NCBI GenBank assembly: GCA_905209865.1
Contig: CAJLUP010000075.1
Coordinates: 1 to 8,800, forward strand
Length of the DNA: 8,800 nucleotides
Source: an uncultured Lachnospiraceae bacterium
GTDB lineage: Bacteria; Bacillota; Clostridia; Lachnospirales; Lachnospiraceae
Reading direction: 5' to 3'
Shown: in pieces, positions 1 to 6,292 of the stretch
Layout of the letters: the number at the start of each line of letters is the position of its first letter
Position numbering within the stretch: the stretch's first letter is position 1
Notes under the pieces: model-generated
Database searches by the model: none
What the model saw: only the letters and a program-made list of their open reading frames with translations
Told to the model about the DNA's origin: nothing
Made by a program: the position numbers and the translations under genes

Positions 1-712
1 TCACATCGCCGGCATGGATAGAATCTCCTTCTTTAAATCCCGTATAAGAACTTAGATGCGCGTAATAGAAATAAGCTCCTTGTGGGGCAGTGATCCCAAT
101 ACGATATCCTCCTAACTCCAGCCAGCCTACGGAGGTGACCGTTCCATCTGTCATACTTACAACGGGAAACAGATCCGGCTGATTAACGGACGGCATAATA
201 TCTGTTCCTTCATGCTTTCTGTTACCCTGGTAAGTTCGATCCAGCATCCATGAATCGGAAAAAGTAACGTTTAGTCTTTCCGCCTCATATTCCGCTACAG
301 GAAAATATTCCAGATCATTCCAAACCGCCCTGCATGTTTCCAAATAAGACTGCCATCCTTCTAAATGAGACCACCGCTTTTCGGCCTTTCTCATATCCGA
401 ATAGACGTCTTGTGTTCCGAAATCACTTTCCAGCCAATATAATCCGAGAATTTTTCCCGGATCGTCACTTTGTTTTATTTTTTCGAAGATATCATCTGGA
501 ACAGACTGCCTGCGAAACAGATCAGAACAGATCACCTCTTCTGACAAACGACTTTCTCTGCTTTGATACTGAAGTTTCGGAAGCCAGATTGCCGCAAAGA
601 AAGCAGAAAAAAACAAAGCGGCAGACAGGATCATAAACCTTTCCCAAAATTTTGTTCTTCTTTTTTTAACTATTCCCACATTCTGATTCTTTCCTTTCAT
701 GAACAGATACAT
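1..712 (-). CDS. M23 family (LytM-type) metallopeptidase, membrane-anchored, C-terminus off the left edge
   Basis: Reading the complement from 712 gives an open frame of 237 codons with no stop before the window edge, so the gene is partial. A basic N-terminus (about residues 7-25, many Lys and Arg) precedes a hydrophobic stretch (about 26-45), which suggests an inner-membrane anchor or uncleaved signal with the rest outside the cell. The C-terminal half is an M23 fold: HEGTD at 167-171 fits the zinc-binding HxxxD motif, and YAHL at 217-220 fits the conserved active-site histidine motif. The final HxH zinc motif would lie beyond the edge, so full activity cannot be confirmed. M23 enzymes cut peptide cross-links in peptidoglycan. 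I chose ATG 712 because AGAAAGGA lies just upstream; ATG 700, in the same frame, has no such site. It is divergent from ylbJ, so a role in sporulation wall remodelling is possible but only inferred. Family call firm, role unknown. Confidence 0.85.
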   Translation of the reverse strand, partial: MYLFMKGKNQNVGIVKKRRTKFWERFMILSAALFFSAFFAAIWLPKLQYQSRESRLSEEVICSDLFRRQSVPDDIFEKIKQSDDPGKILGLYWLESDFGTQDVYSDMRKAEKRWSHLEGWQSYLETCRAVWNDLEYFPVAEYEAERLNVTFSDSWMLDRTYQGNRKHEGTDIMPSVNQPDLFPVVSMTDGTVTSVGWLELGGYRIGITAPQGAYFYYAHLSSYTGFKEGDSIHAGDV

Positions 713-745
713 CAATTCCTTTCTGCCTTTCACTATATGTTATCT

Positions 746-774
746 TCATACAAAACATGTGCGTATCATACACA
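746..774 (+). promoter_or_regulatory. SigE-like sporulation promoter for ylbJ
   Basis: TCATACA (746-752) and CATACACA (767-774) are separated by 14 bases. The SigE consensus is roughly KMATATT, 14-15 bases, CATACANT, so the -35 matches five of seven positions and the -10 misses only the final T. Transcription would begin near 781, about 20 bases before the ribosome binding site of ylbJ. The B. subtilis ylbJ gene belongs to the SigE mother-cell regulon, which supports the reading. Inferred from motif match only. Confidence 0.6.
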
Positions 775-799
775 TTATTATATAGTTAATCCGGCGGTG

Positions 800-806
800 A
801 AAGGAG
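800..806 (+). promoter_or_regulatory. Ribosome binding site deciding the ylbJ start
   Basis: AAAGGAG at 800-806 is 7 bases from GTG 814 but only 1 base from the in-frame ATG at 808. Normal spacing therefore favours GTG 814 over the longer ATG form. Confidence 0.65.
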
Positions 807-813
807 AATGGTT

Positions 814-1779
814 GTGATTCGGTTATTTCATAAAAGTTCATCTGAAAAAATCAGGTTTTTTAATATGGGAAGCATTACAGTTTTCCTTTTTCTTACGATG
901 CTTATTTCACCGGATATCGTCTTCTCAGGAACTGCAGACGGACTTTTGCTTTGGTTTAACACCATTTTTCCGACACTCTTTCCATTTATGTTTATCACTG
1001 CTGTTCTTTTAAAAAGCGGAGGTTTACATATCATTGCGCAGATTGCAGGCAAACCTGTCGGAAAAATATTTTCGATATCTGCAGCAGGTGCTTTCTCAGT
1101 GATTTCCGGATTTTTATGCGGATACCCGATGGGGGCAAAAATTACTGCAGACCTTGTAAACGCAAACAAAATCAACCGTTCGGAAGCTGCTTATCTGCTC
1201 TCTTTTTGTAATAATACAAGCCCTGTTTTTATCGTTAATTTTATCATACACAAGGTGTTCCAAAGTGAAACATTTCTTGTGCCTTCACTTGTTATTTTGA
1301 TTGGAGTTCCGATTATACTTAGTTTCTTTTTCAGAAAGTTTTATCTTCCGTATGACAATGGCAATGCAAAGTCTTTTTCTTCAGAAGAAAATAAGGAATC
1401 ATTTTCATTTCGTATCTTTGATGAATGTATTATGGACAGTTTTGAAAATATCGTAAAGGTAGGCGGTTATATCATTATTTTTTCCGTATTCATACGCCTT
1501 TTATCACGATTTACGGCTGATATACCTGCTCTTCTTTATCTATTGCCTGTTTTAGAGATGACAAATGGGATTTTAATTCTTTTTGAGCAATTCGAACAGA
1601 TTACCGTTTCTTATCCGCTTATTATTGCTCTCACTTCCTTTGGAGGCGTATGTGCTCTTGCACAAACAAAAAGCATGATTCATTCATCAGGAATTCCTTT
1701 TTTCCCGTATGTAATCCAAAAAATAATAACTGCCATAATTTCTGCAGCAGCCGCATACTGCTACGTCATATTATTTTAA
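814..1779 (+). CDS. ylbJ: Sporulation integral membrane protein YlbJ
   Basis: A 321-residue polytopic membrane protein (323 if ATG 808 is used). Hydrophobic segments lie at roughly 18-37, 50-67, 86-102, 130-146, 155-173, 216-231, 237-257, 268-284 and 297-321. The Gly-rich SGFLCGYPMG (98-107), FCNNTSPVFI (131-140) and GGVCALAQT (277-285) are typical of the YlbJ branch of the nucleoside-recognition (Gate) domain family. A charged cytosolic-looking loop (about 180-210) splits the two halves. In B. subtilis, YlbJ is made in the mother cell under SigE and is needed for proper spore cortex; the transported substrate is not known. B. subtilis ylbJ follows rsmD (ylbH) and coaD in the same direction; here it faces them, on the opposite strand. 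A SigE-like promoter precedes it and a strong hairpin follows. The identification rests on motifs, length and neighbourhood. Confidence 0.88.
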   Translation: MIRLFHKSSSEKIRFFNMGSITVFLFLTMLISPDIVFSGTADGLLLWFNTIFPTLFPFMFITAVLLKSGGLHIIAQIAGKPVGKIFSISAAGAFSVISGFLCGYPMGAKITADLVNANKINRSEAAYLLSFCNNTSPVFIVNFIIHKVFQSETFLVPSLVILIGVPIILSFFFRKFYLPYDNGNAKSFSSEENKESFSFRIFDECIMDSFENIVKVGGYIIIFSVFIRLLSRFTADIPALLYLLPVLEMTNGILILFEQFEQITVSYPLIIALTSFGGVCALAQTKSMIHSSGIPFFPYVIQKIITAIISAAAAYCYVILF

Positions 1780-1834
1780 TCACAGGAAGTGCAAAAGGCA
1801 CATTCCGAGACTGCAAGCGGTCGCCATTGCCAAA

Positions 1835-1876
1835 AGAGCAGATCTCTTCCACTTTTAACGTGAAGAGATCTGCTCT
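1835..1876. terminator. Bidirectional terminator between ylbJ and the rsmD-coaD operon
   Basis: A perfect 15-bp stem pairs 1835-1849 with 1862-1876 around a 12-base loop. On plus it is followed by a T-rich stretch (CATCTTTCTTTTT), and on minus by TTTT. It lies 55 bases after the ylbJ stop and 45 bases after the stop of the convergent coiled-coil gene, so it can end both transcripts. The rest of the 142-base gap (1780-1921) holds nothing else I can support. Confidence 0.85.
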
Positions 1877-1921
1877 CATCTTTCTTTTTATGACAGATAA
1901 TCCTCTTTTAAGCACAATCTT

Positions 1922-2509
1922 TTAGAACAGTACATCCTGAGAATCATATGCTCCCGGATCTTCTTCCTCCGGTATATCCAGCTCTGCACGGTTCGCCCGA
2001 ACTGTTTCGTAACATTCCTGCAGAGAACTGATCAAGCCGTCATACTTCGTCGTATAACTGTCCAGTGTATGTCCGATGATACTTTCGGCATTTGCCATCA
2101 AATCATCCGTATACTGGATTGCGCCGATTCGGATCGCATTCGCATCTGTTGTTGCATTATCTATAATTTCCTGAGCCTGTGCCGTAGCTTGCGTTACGAT
2201 CTCATTTGCCTGCGCGTAAGCCTGCTGCATGATCTCATGTTCACTGACAAGTTCTGTCGTCTGCACCTGTGCCTCTTCAATCATCGCATCAGCTTTCGCC
2301 TGTGCATCAGCAAGAATCGCATCACGATTCGCAATGATCTTCTGATAACGCTTTATCTCGTCAGGAGTCTTCATTCGAAGTTCTCTCAAAAGTTCTTCTA
2401 AATGTTCTTTATTTACAATAATCTTTGTTGTTGATAATGGCTGGAATTTACAGTCACGATCGATGTACTCTTCAATCTCTTCGATAATCTGCTCTATACG
2501 GCTGCTCAT
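1922..2509 (-). CDS. Coiled-coil protein of unknown function (resembles V-ATPase subunit H / DivIVA-like proteins)
   Basis: A 195-residue soluble protein with no signal peptide or membrane segment. Residues 1-16 are acidic and helical, 35-60 hold a Leu/Glu/Arg-rich helix, and 60-145 form a long Ala/Gln/Glu-rich helix with regular hydrophobic spacing, which suggests an extended coiled coil. The tail (about 173-195) is acidic and probably disordered, ending DSQDVLF. Proteins like this beside coaD in clostridia are often labelled as vacuolar-type ATPase subunit H or ATPase; this copy has no nucleotide-binding motif, so ATPase would be misleading. The ATG overlaps the coaD stop by four bases (ATGA), and GGAGAG sits 8 bases upstream, so it is very likely translationally coupled to coaD. 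A structural role like that of DivIVA-type scaffolds is a guess. Gene real; function unknown. Confidence 0.85.
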   Translation of the reverse strand: MSSRIEQIIEEIEEYIDRDCKFQPLSTTKIIVNKEHLEELLRELRMKTPDEIKRYQKIIANRDAILADAQAKADAMIEEAQVQTTELVSEHEIMQQAYAQANEIVTQATAQAQEIIDNATTDANAIRIGAIQYTDDLMANAESIIGHTLDSYTTKYDGLISSLQECYETVRANRAELDIPEEEDPGAYDSQDVLF

Positions 2510-3003
2510 TTGTTACACTCTCCTTTTGTATTCATCTTTTTTTCAAGTTCTAACGCGACTGCTTCCGGCACAAATTGTGTTAAATCTCCCCCAAAAGCAG
2601 CAATTTCTCTTACTGTTGTAGAACTTAAATAAGAATATTCAATACTCGTCGTCAAAAACATCGTCTCTATATTCGGATCCAGTTTCTGATTCGTCTGTGA
2701 CATCTGAAGTTCATACTCGAAATCTGTAATCGCTCTCAGACCTCTTATTACAAGTCCGGCATCCATTCGAGCCGCAAACTCAACTAAAAGTCCGTCAAAC
2801 GGAACGATTCGAATATTATTGAGATCTTTTGTCACTTCTCTTAACATTTTAACACGTTCTTCTACAGAAAACAACGGAATTTTTGCTTTATTGCTCAATA
2901 CGCCGACAATTAATTCATCAACAATTTTACAAGATCTGCGCATAATATCTATATGACCGTATGTAACCGGATCAAAGCTGCCCGGATAAATTGCTCTTAA
3001 CAT
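2506..3003 (-). CDS. coaD: Phosphopantetheine adenylyltransferase CoaD
   Basis: A 165-residue cytosolic enzyme of the usual family length. It joins ATP and 4'-phosphopantetheine to give dephospho-CoA and pyrophosphate, the penultimate step of coenzyme A synthesis. The nucleotidyltransferase signature is complete: GSFDPVTYGH at 8-17 (the T/HxGH motif ending at His17), RGLRAITDFEYE at 87-98, and SSTTVR at 127-132, matching the family ISSTxxR motif. The ATG at 3003 lies inside the end of rsmD, sharing seven bases (ATGTTAA), with AAGGAAG upstream. The stop overlaps the start of the coiled-coil gene. The rsmD-coaD pairing is common in Firmicutes (ylbH-ylbI in B. subtilis). No odd features. Confidence 0.97.
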   Translation of the reverse strand: MLRAIYPGSFDPVTYGHIDIMRRSCKIVDELIVGVLSNKAKIPLFSVEERVKMLREVTKDLNNIRIVPFDGLLVEFAARMDAGLVIRGLRAITDFEYELQMSQTNQKLDPNIETMFLTTSIEYSYLSSTTVREIAAFGGDLTQFVPEAVALELEKKMNTKGECNK

Positions 3004-3566
3004 ATTTCTTCCTTCCCCGCCTTCTCGATAAACAGGTGTTTATTCGTTTTATATACTTTTTCTCTTAGAATTTCAAATCCAAGATCTTTCAAATAAGAAA
3101 AATCCGTATCTTTTGAAGCTTCTACGATAATCTGTGTATCTTCATATACAAGATCTGAATCGGACAAATATTCCAACACTTTTCGTTCCAGTTCTCTGTC
3201 ATATGGCGGATCTAAAAAAATATAATCGAATACTTTTTCTCCTTCTAATCTGTAAAGTGCGTTCATGACATCCGATGTCAAAGTAACTGCTTTTCCCGCA
3301 AGTTTCGCAAACTTCAAATTCTCTTTAATACAGTCCATCGCCTTTGGATTGTTTTCTACGAAAACAGCTTCCCGGGCGCCTCTGCTGAGAGCCTCGATCC
3401 CGATGCCTCCGCTGCCTGCGAACAAATCAAGAAAGACGCAGTCAAACATTGCCGGTCCGATCATATTAAACAAAGTTTCTTTGATCCGGTCAGTCGTAGG
3501 TCTTGTATCCATTCCGTCTAAAGTCTTTAATCTGAGACTTCTTGCACTTCCTGCAATCACGCGCAT
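2997..3566 (-). CDS. rsmD: 16S rRNA (guanine(966)-N(2))-methyltransferase RsmD
   Basis: A 189-residue Rossmann-fold SAM-dependent methyltransferase that adds a methyl group to N2 of G966 (E. coli numbering) of 16S rRNA during small-subunit assembly. Visible hallmarks are the N-terminal RVIAGSARS (2-10), TRPTTDRIKETLF (21-33), the SAM-binding LFAGSGGIGIEALSRG (48-63), acidic Glu71 after the second strand, and the catalytic DPPY at 119-122. The open frame extends five codons upstream (to 3581), but GAGGTG at 3579-3574 is 7 bases from ATG 3566, and family members begin at MRVIAG, so the shorter start is preferred. It is the first gene of a three-gene overlapping operon with coaD and the coiled-coil gene. 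The likely promoter is about 36 bases upstream of the start. Confidence 0.95.
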   Translation of the reverse strand: MRVIAGSARSLRLKTLDGMDTRPTTDRIKETLFNMIGPAMFDCVFLDLFAGSGGIGIEALSRGAREAVFVENNPKAMDCIKENLKFAKLAGKAVTLTSDVMNALYRLEGEKVFDYIFLDPPYDRELERKVLEYLSDSDLVYEDTQIIVEASKDTDFSYLKDLGFEILREKVYKTNKHLFIEKAGKEEIC

Positions 3567-3601
3567 AAAACGACACCTCATTTCTTTAACAACTACGCAA
3601 A

Positions 3602-3630
3602 ATTTTATCAGAAAAAAACGCCCGGGTCAA
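3602..3630 (-). promoter_or_regulatory. SigA-type promoter for rsmD-coaD, with its -35 inside a terminator hairpin
   Basis: On minus, TTGACC (3630-3625, five of six against TTGACA) and TAAAAT (3607-3602, five of six against TATAAT) are spaced by exactly 17 bases. Transcription would start near 3595, about 30 bases before the rsmD ATG and just ahead of its GAGGTG. The -35 lies in the loop and stem of the SASP terminator, and the U-tract forms most of the spacer. Motif-based inference. Confidence 0.6.
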
Positions 3631-3646
3631 CCCGGACGTTTTTTTC
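3611..3646. terminator. Rho-independent terminator after the SASP gene
   Basis: A GC-rich stem pairs CCGGG (3622-3626) with CCCGG (3631-3635) around a four-base loop. A mismatch follows, then CG pairs and flanking A7/T7 tracts, giving a symmetrical hairpin followed by seven U residues on either strand. It lies about 70 bases beyond the SASP stop and isolates the sporulation gene from rsmD. It overlaps the candidate rsmD promoter. Confidence 0.85.
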
Positions 3647-3713
3647 TTTTAATCCAGTTCTCCGTTTCTTACGAAGTGCTGTGGCAGCAAACTTTTCTTA
3701 TCGAAAAGAAGCA

Positions 3714-3920
3714 TTATTTACCTGCCATCTGTTTTTCCTGCTGCTCGATCATTTTCTTGACCATATATCCGCCTACAGATCCGTTCTGTTTTGAAGTGAG
3801 GTCTCCATTGTAACCGTCTGTCAACGGTACTCCGAGCTCACTTGCCACTTCATACTTGAATTTGTCCAAAGCGCCTTTTGCCTCCGGTACTGCTGCTCTG
3901 TTAGATGAACGATTTGCCAT
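3714..3920 (-). CDS. Alpha/beta-type small acid-soluble spore protein (SASP)
   Basis: A 68-residue protein of the size usual for alpha/beta-type SASPs. These are made in the forespore and coat spore DNA, protecting it from UV and heat; on germination the GPR protease degrades them. The sequence has the two family signatures: KFKYEVASELGV (20-31), which contains the GPR cleavage region, and NGSVGGYMVKKMIE (46-59). The frame is open upstream to 3992, but AAGGAGG at 3936-3930 sits 9 bases before ATG 3920, and the family begins MANRSSN or similar, so the 68-residue form is right. The gene stands alone between recG and rsmD, with a terminator after it and a 197-base gap before it. SigG control is expected from the family, but I found no clear SigG promoter. 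Which ssp paralogue it is cannot be told. Confidence 0.96.
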   Translation of the reverse strand: MANRSSNRAAVPEAKGALDKFKYEVASELGVPLTDGYNGDLTSKQNGSVGGYMVKKMIEQQEKQMAGK

Positions 3921-3969
3921 GATCAATTTCCTCCTTTTGCATTTTAACGGCCTTAGCCATTTTCGTTTG

Positions 3970-4028
3970 TTGTAACAATTTTCCGGCTGCATCTGTATGT
4001 AATCTGCCGCTCATGCAGCCGGTTACAA
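3970..4028. repeat. Large interrupted inverted repeat upstream of the SASP gene
   Basis: CCGGCTGCAT (3983-3992) and ATGCAGCCGG (4013-4022) form a perfect 10-bp stem around a 20-base loop. Outside it, TTGTAA (3970-3975) pairs with TTACAA (4023-4028), leaving a 7-base bulge on one side. No T-tract follows on either strand, so it is not an ordinary terminator. It lies about 60 bases upstream of the SASP start and would be a stable structure in the SASP leader if transcription begins further upstream. Role unknown. Confidence 0.7.
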
Positions 4029-4117
4029 TACATTTGCTTTCCGTTTGTTTTGTTACGCTCATAGTATATGGAGGAAAGTATTTTTTAAACAGGAAATTTT
4101 TTACAGATCCTTTTCTA

Positions 4118-6175
4118 CTATAATGTTGTTTCCAGCATAATCTGCTGTATTTTATTATCAATATATTTTTTTAAATTTCTATAAGACTCCGCTTTCAGTT
4201 CGGGATCTTTTTTTAAGATCATATTCGCTGCTTCCCCGGCATTTTTTAACACTTCCGCATCTTGAAAAACATCTGCAATCTTAAAATCAAGCAGACCGCT
4301 TTGACGTATTCCAAACAAATCTCCGGGACCTCTCAGACGCAGATCTTCATTTGCGATAAAAAAACCGTCATTTGAATGATTTAAAATCTCAAGTCTTTCT
4401 TTTGTTTCGTCAGATTTAGAAGCGGACATAAAAATACAATAAGACTGATGCCCTCCTCTTCCGACTCGTCCTCGAAGCTGATGAAGCTGCGCCAGCCCGA
4501 ATCGTTCTGCATTTTCAATCAACATAACCGTCGCATTCGGCACATCAATTCCGACTTCTACTACGGTTGTTGATACGAGAACCTGAATTTCATTTTTTCC
4601 AAACGCAGACATCACCTCGTCTTTTTCCTTCTGTTTCATTTTTCCGTGAAGGCATCCTACACAGATATGATTTCCCAGTTCTTCGGCAAGCATTTGAGAA
4701 TAATCCGTAACATTTTCAGCCTCCAGGCTTTCGCTTTCTTCAACCATAGGACAGATTACATAACATTGCCGCCCCATAGAAACCTGCTTCTGAATAAATC
4801 GGTATGCCTTTTCCCGATATTCCGTATTTACTACGCAATTTTTAATCGGCAAACGATTTTTGGGCATTTCATTGATGACCGAGATATCCAAATCCCCGTA
4901 TAAAATAATTGCAAGCGTCCTTGGGATCGGTGTTGCGCTCATAACGAGAATATGAGGCGTTCTTCCTTTTTGTGCAAGTGTTTCCCTCTGCCTTACTCCG
5001 AAGCGATGTTGTTCATCTGTAACGACAAGCGCAAGATCATGATAGATTACTTTTTCCTGGATAAGAGCATGTGTTCCGATTATAATCGAAACCTCTCCTG
5101 ACTCAATCCGTTTATAAGCATCCCTTTTTTGACGCGTTGTCATAGAACCTGTTAAAAGTTCCGCCTGAACAGGAATCTTGTATGCTTCCAGCATATTTGT
5201 TATATTTTCATAATGCTGAACAGCCAGCACTTCCGTAGGCGCCATAAGAGCGCCTTGATATCCGTTTAAGGCAGTCAGCAAAAGCGCTAAAAACGCAACG
5301 ATTGTTTTTCCTGATCCTACGTCACCTTGTACAAGTCTGGACATGACATTTGCACTTTGCATATCCTGTTTTATCTCGGTCCAAACTTTCATCTGGGCAT
5401 TCGTAAGTCGGTAAGGAAGGGCTCCTAAAAATTGCTCAATCTGTGGGACTTCTTCAAAACAAAACGGATTTTCACTGCGATTTTCTGATTCTTTCATCCT
5501 CCGCAAAGATAAAATAAAAACCAGAAATTCTTCAAATACAAATCTTTCTCTCGCTGTGCAAAACTGCTCTTTTCCTGTCGGAAAATGCATTGTCTGAATC
5601 GCTTCTTTGTATTCAGGAAAACGATACTTAAGACGAAGCTCTTCAGGAAGAAGATCTTGCTCGTCTTCTGCAAAAGATATGGCCTGTTTTACAGCTTTTA
5701 TTACAGCGTTGTTTGTCAAACCGGCAGTCAAACTGTATATCGGTTGCATTGTATGTCTCTTTTCCTCATACTTGAATGCCGGATAAAAGATTTCAGGGTG
5801 CTCCATTACAAGTTCATTTTTCTTCCGTACAATACGCCCGCGCAGAATAAGCACTCCCCCTTTGGCAAGAGTGCTTCGTAAAAAAGGCATTCGATACCAA
5901 ACAACTTTCAATATTCCCGTCACATCTTTTAAATGAAGAGTCGTAACTTGCATTTTTGAATTAGCAGATACCTGGATTTTGCCGAAAACCATTCCTGATA
6001 CAGTGCAGGTTTTTCCTTCTTCTGCCTCACCGATTGAAACCGGATCTTCAAAGATTTCGAATCCTTTTGGATAATAACGGATCAGATCATCGACCGTATT
6101 TACTCCGATTTTCTGAAATAATTTTTCCGTCTTTTCTCCGACTCCTTTTAAGCAGCTGATCTTTCTTTTTTCCAC
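4118..6175 (-). CDS. recG: ATP-dependent DNA helicase RecG
   Basis: A 685-residue, full-length superfamily 2 helicase that regresses stalled replication forks and moves Holliday junctions. Domains in order: an N-terminal helical part (1-50); the OB-fold wedge (about 50-130), which binds the branched DNA; a linker; helicase domain 1 with Walker A GDVGSGKT (284-291), DEQH box (387-390) and SATPIPRT (413-420); helicase domain 2 with STTVVEVGIDVP (535-546) and LRGRVGRG (567-574); and the C-terminal RGPGDLFG (615-622), part of the translocation-coupling region. All key residues are present. The start is GTG 6175, with GGCGGG seven bases upstream; no nearby in-frame ATG exists. It follows fakA after 117 bases. 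The rpmB-yloU-yloV-(...)-recG order also occurs in B. subtilis. No strong terminator follows, so some read-through into the SASP region is possible. Confidence 0.97.
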   Translation of the reverse strand: MEKRKISCLKGVGEKTEKLFQKIGVNTVDDLIRYYPKGFEIFEDPVSIGEAEEGKTCTVSGMVFGKIQVSANSKMQVTTLHLKDVTGILKVVWYRMPFLRSTLAKGGVLILRGRIVRKKNELVMEHPEIFYPAFKYEEKRHTMQPIYSLTAGLTNNAVIKAVKQAISFAEDEQDLLPEELRLKYRFPEYKEAIQTMHFPTGKEQFCTARERFVFEEFLVFILSLRRMKESENRSENPFCFEEVPQIEQFLGALPYRLTNAQMKVWTEIKQDMQSANVMSRLVQGDVGSGKTIVAFLALLLTALNGYQGALMAPTEVLAVQHYENITNMLEAYKIPVQAELLTGSMTTRQKRDAYKRIESGEVSIIIGTHALIQEKVIYHDLALVVTDEQHRFGVRQRETLAQKGRTPHILVMSATPIPRTLAIILYGDLDISVINEMPKNRLPIKNCVVNTEYREKAYRFIQKQVSMGRQCYVICPMVEESESLEAENVTDYSQMLAEELGNHICVGCLHGKMKQKEKDEVMSAFGKNEIQVLVSTTVVEVGIDVPNATVMLIENAERFGLAQLHQLRGRVGRGGHQSYCIFMSASKSDETKERLEILNHSNDGFFIANEDLRLRGPGDLFGIRQSGLLDFKIADVFQDAEVLKNAGEAANMILKKDPELKAESYRNLKKYIDNKIQQIMLETTL

Positions 6176-6226
6176 CTTTATTCCCGCCTGTTCATTAGAT
6201 TGTTTTTTGTTTTCTCAATATATTTT

Positions 6227-6261
6227 GAGGCGTTCTCCCTTCAGGAAGAGCGCCTCTTTTT
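6227..6261 (+). terminator. Terminator-like hairpin in the fakA-recG gap, U-tract on the plus strand only
   Basis: GAGGCGTTCT (6227-6236) pairs with AGAGCGCCTC (6247-6256), ten pairs including one G-U, with a 10-base loop, then TTTTT on the plus strand. On minus, the direction of both flanking genes, the hairpin is followed by CAAAATAT, so it is a poor terminator for fakA. It may stop antisense transcription or act as a structure in the fakA-recG message. Confidence 0.55.
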
Positions 6262-6292
6262 GCAATATTATGTTTTCTTTTACAGATATACT

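Noticed and set aside
334..817. Two overlapping plus-strand open frames of 84-100 codons at the left
   Set aside because: They lie antisense to the M23 peptidase and its upstream gap and show no protein-like motifs.
828..1175. A 115-codon open frame on minus inside ylbJ
   Set aside because: It is the antisense shadow of a clear membrane protein gene, with no ribosome binding site or family resemblance.
3692..3708. Small hairpin CTTTTC/GAAAAG just after the SASP stop
   Set aside because: Short AT-rich stem; the GC-rich hairpin further on is a far better terminator.
3901..4062. A 53-codon minus-strand ORF (starting MSVTKQTESK) running across the SASP leader into the start of the SASP gene
   Set aside because: No Shine-Dalgarno precedes its ATG (a pyrimidine-rich CTTTCCTCC lies there instead), it overlaps the well-placed SASP start in another frame, and I recognise no family.
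6176..6226. A possible recG promoter (TTGAGA followed by TAATGA on minus)
   Set aside because: The spacer is only 15 bases and the -10 is poor, so I do not call it.
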